DNA from: an uncultured Elusimicrobia bacterium
GTDB taxonomy: Bacteria; Elusimicrobiota; Elusimicrobia; Elusimicrobiales; UBA9959
Assembly: GCA_903879915.1 (NCBI GenBank)
Contig: CAIRNJ010000007.1
Coordinates: 1-32,148 of the forward strand
Length of the DNA stretch: 32,148 nucleotides
Reading direction: 5' to 3'
The translations under genes and the position numbers were made by a program. Shown in pieces: positions 7,359 through 13,710 of this stretch (its first letter is position 1; every line of letters starts with the position of its first letter). Below the pieces are notes generated by a model that was not told where the DNA came from, searched no databases, and was given only the letters and a program-made list of their open reading frames with translations.

Positions 7359-8804
7359 ATGAACCACCCGGAGATAAAACGGCTGGACGCCTACCGGCTG
7401 GAGGTGCGGGCCGGCTACAAGTGCGGCATGCGCGCGTCCGCCATAATTTACGCCGACGAGGGGCTGGAGCGGTTCATCGAGCCCGCCGCCGTGGAGCAGG
7501 CCGCCAATACGGCCACCCTGCCCGGCCTGGCCGGCAGCGCGCTGGCCATGCCCGACATCCACACCGGCTACGGCTTCCCCATAGGCGGCGTGGCGGCTTT
7601 CAGCGCCGACGGCGGCGTTATTTCCCCCGGCGGCGTGGGCTACGACATCAACTGCGGTGTGCGCCTGCTGGCCACTTCACTGGAAATAGCGGCGCTACGG
7701 CCCAGGCTGGAAAGCCTGGCGGCCGCGCTGTACTCCCGCGTGCCGGCGGGGCTGGGCGTGGGCGGCGGCCTGCGCTTAGAGAAGCGGGAGCAGGAAGTGC
7801 CGCTGATAAAAGGCGCGGCCTGGGCCGTCGGGCGCGGGCTGGGCCGCCCCGAGGACCTGCTGTACTCGGAGTCGGGCGGCGCCATGCCCGGGGCCGATCC
7901 ACACGCCGTGGGGCATCATGCCCTGGAGCGGGGGCGCTCGCAGCTGGGCACGCTGGGGTCGGGCAACCATTTCCTGGAGATACAGGAGGTCACGGACCTT
8001 TACGACGAGGACGCGGCCCGCGTGTTCGGCCTGTTCAAAGGGCAGGTAACGCTGATGCTGCATACCGGCTCGCGCGGCCTGGGGCACCAGGTGTGCGGCG
8101 ACTATATTGAAGTCATGCGCGCTGCGGCGCAGCGCTACGGCATAAAGCTTGTCGATCCGCAGCTCGCGGCCGCGCCTTTCTCCAGCGCAGAGGGGCAGCG
8201 CTATTTCGGGGCCATGCAGGCCGCGGCCAATTACGCCTGGGCGAACAGGCAGGCGCTCACGGGGCTGGCGCGCGAAACCTTCTGCGCGGCCCTGGGCCTG
8301 GGCGAGGAGGCGCTGGCCATGCGCCTGGTCTACGACGTGGCGCACAATATCGCCAAGCTGGAGGAGCACACGGTGGACGGCAGGAAAATGAAGGTCGTAG
8401 TGCACCGCAAGGGCGCCACGCGCGCTTTCGGCCCGGGCCACCCCGAACTTCCCCCAGCCTACGCGCGCACGGGCCAGCCCGTTATCATCCCCGGGGATAT
8501 GGGCCGCTGTTCTTACCTGCTGGCCGGCACGCAAAAGGCCATGCGCGAAACTTTCGGCTCGGCCTGCCACGGCGCCGGGCGGCTGATGTCCCGGCACGAG
8601 GCGCAGCGCCGCGCCCGCGGGCGGGATATAACCGAAGAGCTTGCGGCCAAAGGCGTTTGGGTGCGCTCGGCCGGCCGCGCCACGCTGGGCGAGGAAATGC
8701 CCGAGGCCTATAAGGACGTGGACGCGGTGGTGGGCGTGGTGGCCGGGGCGGGCATCGCCCGCAAAGTGGCCAGGTTCCGGCCGCTGTGCGTGATAAAGGG
8801 CTGA
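7359..8804 (+). CDS. rtcB: RNA-splicing ligase RtcB (3'-phosphate/5'-OH RNA ligase)
   Basis: GTP- and Mn2+-dependent ligase joining RNA 3'-phosphate or cyclic phosphate ends to 5'-OH ends, used in RNA repair or tRNA splicing. 481 residues from the ATG at 7359. Metal and active-site motifs are intact: MPDIHTGYGFPIGGVAAF, SPGGVGYDINCGVR with C99, GSGNHFLEIQ, LHTGSRGLGHQ, and GSACHGAGR with the guanylylated histidine H404. A promoter with TATAAT 7 nt before the ATG fixes the start. No archease gene is adjacent. It converges with the receiver gene at 8838. Confidence 0.95.
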   Translation: MNHPEIKRLDAYRLEVRAGYKCGMRASAIIYADEGLERFIEPAAVEQAANTATLPGLAGSALAMPDIHTGYGFPIGGVAAFSADGGVISPGGVGYDINCGVRLLATSLEIAALRPRLESLAAALYSRVPAGLGVGGGLRLEKREQEVPLIKGAAWAVGRGLGRPEDLLYSESGGAMPGADPHAVGHHALERGRSQLGTLGSGNHFLEIQEVTDLYDEDAARVFGLFKGQVTLMLHTGSRGLGHQVCGDYIEVMRAAAQRYGIKLVDPQLAAAPFSSAEGQRYFGAMQAAANYAWANRQALTGLARETFCAALGLGEEALAMRLVYDVAHNIAKLEEHTVDGRKMKVVVHRKGATRAFGPGHPELPPAYARTGQPVIIPGDMGRCSYLLAGTQKAMRETFGSACHGAGRLMSRHEAQRRARGRDITEELAAKGVWVRSAGRATLGEEMPEAYKDVDAVVGVVAGAGIARKVARFRPLCVIKG

Positions 8805-8837
8805 CTTATGAAGGTTTTTCCGCCGGGACTGCCCGCC

Positions 8838-10127
8838 TCAGGCGGCCGGCGTCAGAACAAGGCTTTCCCCGTAATCGTTGGGTTCGGCCGAAAGCGACAG
8901 CTTGATGTTCTCCGAAGGGCTGAGGACGCTGAAAGCCCCTGTCTGCCGCTTGTTCCTTTCCAGTATATCCAGGCCGCCGAGCGCTTTTAGCCGCGCCACT
9001 ACCAGGTTGCCGGTCATCCTGTTGAACCGGGTAAATTCCTTCAGGTCGCTGCCCGCGCCCGTCCGGACCAGGTAGCCGTCCACTCCCGCCTCCAGGCGGG
9101 CGGCGGCCGTTCTTTCTTCGGCCAGGAACTGCAGCAGTTTGCCCGTAAGATACTTCACGTGCGGCTCGTTGATCTCGTTCTTGACGCTTTTAGCCGCCGC
9201 CTTGAGCCGGTTCAGCGCGGTTCCCTCTATGACCATCCCGCCGGTTCCGGGTATCCTCTGCGGTTCCAGGTCGCGCTCCTCAGTCATCTTGTAAAGAACT
9301 GAAATATTCGAGGGTTCGGTTATGCCGAATTCGAAGTCGGAGCCCAGGATATTGCGTATCATCTCGTGCAGCTCGAAATTAAAAGGATGGCTTATGGCCA
9401 GGAGCGTCCGGTTTCCCGGCGTCTCCACGGCGGCTATGTTGTTCTGCATCGCGAATTTTACGGGCAGCACTCCCAGCTTTATGTCGTCCGGGTTTATTAC
9501 CGGCAGGTACGGAAGCTTCGCGAAGCCGGCCAGGAGGCGGGCCACGCGGGCTGGGGTGGTCTCCAGTATGCCGGTCAGTTTATAGATATCCGCGGGCAGC
9601 AGCGCGGTAACGCCAGCCGCCGCGGCGCCGGCCAGCTTAAAGTTGCTTATTACGTTCGTTTTGAAGTCGGCGAACCTGTAAGTCCCGCCCGCCCCGGCGG
9701 CTGGAAGGCTGTTCGCCGCCTGCGGCGGTACGGGGGCGCTCCAGACGGCTTTTTTCTCCGCGTAGCGCTTCGCGGTCTCCAGCAGCGTCGCTTTGTCGAA
9801 AGGCTTTATAAGGTAATCCATCCCGCCCGCCGCCAGGGCGCTTACTTTGTTCTGCGGCTGGGTCAGGGTGGACATGAACACTATCGGGATCTTTGCGGTC
9901 TGCGCATCCTCCTGAAGCGCCCTGGCCGCTTCGTAGCCGCTCATCCCCGGCATCATGATGTCCATGAGTATAAGGTCGGGGTCCAGTTCTTTCGCCTGGG
10001 CGATGCCTGTTCTGGGGTCCGAGGCGGAATGAACCAGAAAGCCCGCTTTGGTCAGCAGGGCGGTAAGGATCTGCGTTATCTCCACGGTGTCATCTATGCA
10101 GAGGATCTTCAGTTGGCTGGTGGTCAT
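8838..10127 (-). CDS. Response regulator fused to type II secretion/PilB N-terminal-like domains (no ATPase)
   Basis: 429 residues. The receiver (1-125) has D12-D13, phosphoacceptor D56 in LILMDIMMPG, S86 and K108 (LIKPF). After a proline/alanine linker, residues 195-282 resemble the GspE/MshE N-terminal domain (LPYLPVINPDDIK, then LLAISHPFNFELHEMI). Residues about 320-405 resemble the second N-terminal domain of PilB/GspE, with VDGYLVR and VARLKALGGLDILERNKRQTG, equivalent to the ...RiK...LDIaErR.PQdG region. The chain ends before any Walker A, so there is no motor domain. It may regulate pilus or secretion ATPases by mimicry or bind c-di-GMP; both are inference. It ends convergent to rtcB. 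Confidence 0.7.
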   Translation of the reverse strand: MTTSQLKILCIDDTVEITQILTALLTKAGFLVHSASDPRTGIAQAKELDPDLILMDIMMPGMSGYEAARALQEDAQTAKIPIVFMSTLTQPQNKVSALAAGGMDYLIKPFDKATLLETAKRYAEKKAVWSAPVPPQAANSLPAAGAGGTYRFADFKTNVISNFKLAGAAAAGVTALLPADIYKLTGILETTPARVARLLAGFAKLPYLPVINPDDIKLGVLPVKFAMQNNIAAVETPGNRTLLAISHPFNFELHEMIRNILGSDFEFGITEPSNISVLYKMTEERDLEPQRIPGTGGMVIEGTALNRLKAAAKSVKNEINEPHVKYLTGKLLQFLAEERTAAARLEAGVDGYLVRTGAGSDLKEFTRFNRMTGNLVVARLKALGGLDILERNKRQTGAFSVLSPSENIKLSLSAEPNDYGESLVLTPAA

Positions 10128-10188
10128 TTTTTTCCCGGGATCCTTTATCCCCCATCATGAATGAGCGCTTAAGACGTGATTTTACGTA

Positions 10189-10194
10189 ATTATA
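10189..10194 (-). promoter_or_regulatory. Candidate -10 for the receiver-PilB-like gene
   Basis: A perfect TATAAT on the minus strand, preceded by an AT-rich stretch, would give a leader of about 55 nt to the ATG at 10127. AAAGGA lies about 15 nt before the ATG and GGGAAAAAA directly abuts it. Confidence 0.4.
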
Positions 10195-10223
10195 CAAAAA
10201 GAAAATACGAACGCCGAAAGTAT

Positions 10224-10739
10224 TTACTCTATTACTTTCAGCGCCATGCGGTGCAGGTCCTCGTTGGCCAGGGCCTGCGCTTTTTTCCTTATTACGCGGG
10301 AGAAATACTCTTTTTCGGTCTTGGTCATGGCTTCGCGGCGCAGTTTTTTCAGGAAAAGCTGCTTCTGCTTGGGCGGGAAAATGCGGGTCAGGGCGTATTC
10401 AAGGCCAAGCTGTTCCCGGGCCTCGGCGGCCGTTTTCAGGTTTTCGGCGCTTTTTTTATAACTGGCCAGGAAACAAAGGCTGACGTTACCCGCCAGCAGC
10501 TGTTCGGCGCCTATCCTTATAATACCGTTCTCCTTATACTTAACCAGGCAATCGTTCAGGGCGCCCCGGGCGAAACCGGCTACGGCCTTTTGCGCCCAGT
10601 CGAAACGCAGGCGCAGGTGCCGGTAAAGGGCGGCCGACATCAGCAGCAGGGCCTTGAAATTGTCCTTTTCGTGGGCCTGCAGGTGGGCCATTACGACTTC
10701 GGTGTTAAGGTCGCCGGTTTCGGCGGCATTGGCCAGCAT
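10224..10739 (-). CDS. Hypothetical protein, helical; true start probably upstream of the first ATG
   Basis: 171 residues from the first ATG. I do not recognise a named family. The C-terminal part (FPPKQKQLFLKKLRREAMTKTEKEYFSRVIRKK) is strongly basic and helical, recalling C-terminal regions of DNA-associated hypothetical proteins. The frame remains open upstream to 10898 and keeps this genome's codon bias; the extra residues (NIKHDDLLKQAGELG..., then RDARFWEAFPA) look like genuine N-terminal protein. No ATG, GTG or TTG exists in that extension. Candidates are ATA at 10880 (IKHDDLLKQ) or CTG at 10844 with GCAGG just before it. TATAAT lies at 10886-10881 and tandem palindromes at 10908-10947. 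It is transcribed towards the receiver gene. Confidence 0.6.
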   Translation of the reverse strand: MLANAAETGDLNTEVVMAHLQAHEKDNFKALLLMSAALYRHLRLRFDWAQKAVAGFARGALNDCLVKYKENGIIRIGAEQLLAGNVSLCFLASYKKSAENLKTAAEAREQLGLEYALTRIFPPKQKQLFLKKLRREAMTKTEKEYFSRVIRKKAQALANEDLHRMALKVIE

Positions 10740-10907
10740 TGCCGGAAAAGCCTCCCAGAAACGGGCGTCGCGGCTTATTACCAGCTCGGCCAGTGTTCTG
10801 TTGGCGTCCGCGGTATGTTTTGCGCCCGGAAGCTGGAAGCCCAGTTCGCCTGCTTGTTTTAAAAGGTCGTCGTGTTTTATATTATATAAAAGCGCTTTTT
10901 AACTTTA

Positions 10908-10947
10908 TTGTATTAAAAGATTCAATATATTGTATTAAATCATACAA
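10908..10947. promoter_or_regulatory. Tandem operator-like palindromes
   Basis: Two 18-bp sites, TTGTATTAAAAGATTCAA (10908-10925, one arm imperfect) and TTGTATTAAATCATACAA (10930-10947, perfect TTGTAT/ATACAA arms), share an identical 11-bp left part and repeat with a 22-bp period, about two helical turns. A further perfect palindrome CATATT-TG-AATATG follows at 10948-10961. The AT-rich block stands out in a GC-rich region and lies just upstream of the gene at 10224, consistent with a dimeric repressor or activator binding cooperatively. Confidence 0.55.
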
Positions 10948-11045
10948 CATATTTGAATATGATTGGAAGTAAAAATGCGGGGTCCCTGGCGTGGAACTTT
11001 AGTTCTATACCGGTACGGCGGGTAAAGTTGGGTGATCTTAGCTGG

Positions 11046-11474
11046 TCAGATGCCGCTGCCGCGGTTAAGGCCGCCGGCATCGCAGTCGGCCTGCTCTTGC
11101 GCGGCCAGTCGTCTTAAATGGGCTTTGGTCTTGGCCACAAGCAGGGGCAGTTCCGTGGCGTTGGACATGGCGTCGTCAGCCCCGGCCGAAAGTATCTCTA
11201 CTATTACCCTGTCCGTGGTTCTGCCCGCTTCGAACATGGCTATTACGGACAGGCCGCGCGCTATGGCCAGGAAAGCCTTCAATTCGGCCAGCTTGTCCGG
11301 CCCCAGGGCGGCCAGGTCCAGCAGTACCAGCAGGAAGTCCTGCCCGGGCCGCGCGCTGAAGTGCCGGCAGGCCGGGAGTGCCGTTGCCTGCACGCGGGCC
11401 GCGGCAAAAGCGCCCGCCGCGGCGGCCGACAGGGCGGCATTGCTCGTAATGATAAGTATCTTCAGGTCCTGCAT
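11046..11474 (-). CDS. Degenerate receiver (pseudo-receiver) protein
   Basis: 142 residues with the alternating beta-alpha pattern of a CheY-like domain: KILIITSN at the first strand, LLVLLDLAAL with D53 at the phosphoacceptor position, SVIAMFEAG and a final segment GADDAMSN...LLVAKTKAHLRRL resembling alpha5. The acidic pair that binds Mg2+ is replaced by T10-S11-N12, and the switch Thr and conserved Lys are not evident. Phosphorylation is therefore unlikely to be normal, and the domain may signal constitutively or by protein contact. It is single-domain, with a short Ala-rich insertion at 13-26. It faces away from the operon starting at 11691. Confidence 0.6.
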   Translation of the reverse strand: MQDLKILIITSNAALSAAAAGAFAAARVQATALPACRHFSARPGQDFLLVLLDLAALGPDKLAELKAFLAIARGLSVIAMFEAGRTTDRVIVEILSAGADDAMSNATELPLLVAKTKAHLRRLAAQEQADCDAGGLNRGSGI

Positions 11475-11690
11475 TGTTTTTACGTTTTCGGTGAAACGCT
11501 GAGCCTGACCGGCGCTGCAAGTAATGCTTTCTATTCTACAATATGCGCCCCGGTTTAACTACTGCCCTGTAGGCTCGTCCGCTGTTCCCCCCGCCGGCGG
11601 CGGGCGCGCGGCGGCCTTTACCCGGCGTTGGCTTTATTGGTATCCTTGAAAAGGGGAATGGAAGGGGATGGCGGTATAACAGGGAAAATA

Positions 11691-12500
11691 GTGCCAGAAC
11701 ACTGCCGGAGCAAATACACGCTTTCCGCCGCGCTGCCGGGTTGCGGGCTTATCGCCTGCCTTTTTTTTGCCGCCTGCGGCCCGCGCTACGACGACGCCGC
11801 CGAGCTGGAGCGCCAGGGCCGGGCGCTGGCGGCGGCCGCCGAGTACGGCCGTTTCGCGCTTAAGGAACCGGCCGACCCGCGCGCCCCGGAGGCGCTGCTT
11901 AAGGCCGGGCGGCTGTACGCGGAGAAGCTTTGCCTGTGCGCGCAGTCCCGTCCGCTGCTCGAGCGCCTGGTCCGGAATTATCCGGAGTTCAAGGTGCCTG
12001 AGGCGGATTTCCGGCTTATCTTCGTCTGCCCTGACTATTTCCCCTCCGGCGCCGGCCGCAGCTGGGTCTACGGCGACTCCCAGACCCTCGGCCGGAACGC
12101 CCGGCGGGAACTTTTGGTGACCGGCGCGGCCCTTTACGCCGGGGAAAAACTGGTGAGCCGCCGGCCGCTAGGCTACTATTTCTCCGGGCGCGCCTTTTAC
12201 GAGAGACAGGGCGGTTTTGATACAATTATCCTCAGCTATCCGCTGGAGAAAGGCAAGACCTGGACCTCGCGGGGGCCGGAAGGCCCGCTGGAATTCAGCG
12301 TGGAAGAGACCGGGCTCAGGGTGAAGGTGAAGGCCGGGGAATTCGCGGACTGCGTTAAAGTGCGCCGCCGCGTGCCGGGCAGGCCTTCGTGGATACTGGA
12401 CTATTACGCCCCCTGGACCGGCAAGGTGGCTACCGCTGCGGCCGGGGACGGCTACGAGCACCGGGTGATGGAGCTCCTGACCTATGACGAAAAAAAATAA
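11691..12500 (+). CDS. Lipoprotein with TPR-like N-terminal region
   Basis: 269 residues from a GTG at 11691, chosen because AGGG lies 6 nt upstream and a proper lipoprotein signal then follows: short polar start, hydrophobic run GLIACLFFAAC, with Cys as the likely lipidated residue (FAAC lipobox). Residues about 37-105 contain charged, Ala-rich helical repeats (DDAAELERQGRALAAAAEYG, APEALLKAGRLYAEKL) like BamD/TPR-type repeats. The C-terminal half is beta-rich and ends with VKAGEFADCVKVRR and LDYYAPWTGKVAT, a pattern common in uncharacterised periplasmic proteins. It overlaps the nuclease gene by 17 bp. Function is unknown; an in-frame TTG at 11628 is an alternative start. Confidence 0.65.
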   Translation: MPEHCRSKYTLSAALPGCGLIACLFFAACGPRYDDAAELERQGRALAAAAEYGRFALKEPADPRAPEALLKAGRLYAEKLCLCAQSRPLLERLVRNYPEFKVPEADFRLIFVCPDYFPSGAGRSWVYGDSQTLGRNARRELLVTGAALYAGEKLVSRRPLGYYFSGRAFYERQGGFDTIILSYPLEKGKTWTSRGPEGPLEFSVEETGLRVKVKAGEFADCVKVRRRVPGRPSWILDYYAPWTGKVATAAAGDGYEHRVMELLTYDEKK

Positions 12501-13710
12501 CCTGCCGCCCCCCGCCGGAAAAAGCGGCCTGCTGTCGTTCTCCTATTCGAAGATGTCCATGTACGAGGAGTGCCCGCTCAAGTACAAGTTCAAATACATA
12601 GACAAGCTCAAAGAGGAGCCGAAGTTCTATTTCGCGTTCGGCAACAGCGTGCACGCGGCGCTGGAATTCCTGTACTCGGTGAAAGCGCCGCCCTTCCCCT
12701 CGCTGGCCGAGGTGCTGGAGGAGTTCCGGCGCGACTGGGGGCTGAAATCCTGGGCCGAGAAAGGCTACAAGGTGCCGTCCCGCGCCGACGCGGACATGCT
12801 CAAGGGCCTGGAGATGCTCAAGGCCTATTACAACCACAACCGGGAAAAATTCAAGCCGCCCTTCCTGGTGGAGTACTCCACCGACGTGGAAGTGGACGGC
12901 CTGCTGGTGCGCATCATAGCCGACCGCATAGAGTACGTCGGGGACGGCCGCATCGAGATCATAGATTACAAGACGGGCAAGGACGTTAAGCGCTCCCCCT
13001 CCCAGCTGTATATGTACCAGAAGATCAGCGAGATCGACCCGCGCCTGAAGGAAAAGATCGCCGAGACCTACGGCGCCCGCGTGAGCTCGGTGAAGATCGA
13101 CCGCCTGCTGTATTACCACGTGCCCACTTTGAAAGAATACCCGTTCGAGCGCGCGGACGACCGCGAGATCGGCGGCTTCTGGGAGCGCGTGCTGGGCGTG
13201 GCCGAGAACATCCGCGGCCTTAAGTTCGACCCCACGCCGGGCGAGCAGCAATGCAACTGGTGCGACTATAAGAAGTTCTGTCCCATCCAGAGCGGCGTGC
13301 CGCAGGTGTGCCAGCCCGAGCTGCTGGGCACGCCCGACCCCGTGGAGGCGCTGGTGGACCGCTACGGGCGCCTTAAGGAGAAGATGGACCAGCTCAACGC
13401 GCAGCTCTCCGAGGTGGCGGCGCAGCTGGGCAGCGCGGCCGAGGCTCGCGGCACGCAGGACCTTGCCGGCGGGGAGTTCCGCGTGAAAGTAAAAAAAAGA
13501 ACGGGTTTCAGCTTCAGGGACCGGGAGGCGGTGAAAGGCGTGCTGGAGCGGTTCGAGCTTTACCAGAAGGCGCTTACGCTGACGCATACCGGCATAGCCG
13601 GGCTGCTCAAAGAGGATTCCGACATCCCGGTGGCGGCCCGCCGCGAGCTGCTGGCGCAGGCCGTCGAGAAGACCGATCTCGAGATAGAGACCTTTCCCAA
13701 GGACCGATGA
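12484..13710 (+). CDS. PD-(D/E)XK nuclease with Fe-S cluster, Cas4/AddB C-terminal-like
   Basis: 408 residues. The RecB-family nuclease core shows SFSYSKMSMYEECPLKYKF at the N-terminus, FGNSVHAALE (H57), ADRIE (D147), EIIDYKTGK (D161, K163) and QLYMYQ. Four cysteines suit the Fe-S cluster of Cas4/AddB-type nucleases: C30, then C257-x2-C260-x5-C266. It likely cleaves or processes single-stranded DNA ends. After residue 275 there is a coiled-coil segment (VDRYGRLKEKMDQLNAQLSEVA) and a charged tail not typical of Cas4. No cas genes or CRISPR array occur in the window, so a repair role is more likely. It overlaps the upstream lipoprotein by 17 bp and the downstream kinase by ATGA. Confidence 0.82.
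   Translation: MTKKNNLPPPAGKSGLLSFSYSKMSMYEECPLKYKFKYIDKLKEEPKFYFAFGNSVHAALEFLYSVKAPPFPSLAEVLEEFRRDWGLKSWAEKGYKVPSRADADMLKGLEMLKAYYNHNREKFKPPFLVEYSTDVEVDGLLVRIIADRIEYVGDGRIEIIDYKTGKDVKRSPSQLYMYQKISEIDPRLKEKIAETYGARVSSVKIDRLLYYHVPTLKEYPFERADDREIGGFWERVLGVAENIRGLKFDPTPGEQQCNWCDYKKFCPIQSGVPQVCQPELLGTPDPVEALVDRYGRLKEKMDQLNAQLSEVAAQLGSAAEARGTQDLAGGEFRVKVKKRTGFSFRDREAVKGVLERFELYQKALTLTHTGIAGLLKEDSDIPVAARRELLAQAVEKTDLEIETFPKDR

Noticed and set aside
8830-8850. CCGCCTGAGGCGG-type palindrome at the receiver gene stop codon
   Set aside because: It lies within coding sequence plus the stop and has no T-run in either direction, so termination is not supported.
8808-8990. Short + strand ORF after rtcB (MKVFPPG...)
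   Set aside because: It overlaps the C-terminal coding end of the convergent receiver-PilB-like gene, and its composition matches an antisense frame.
12484-13710. CRISPR-associated Cas4 as part of a CRISPR-Cas locus
   Set aside because: No repeat-spacer array and no cas1/cas2 occur in the window; the protein has a non-Cas4 C-terminal extension, so only a Cas4/AddB-like nuclease is called.
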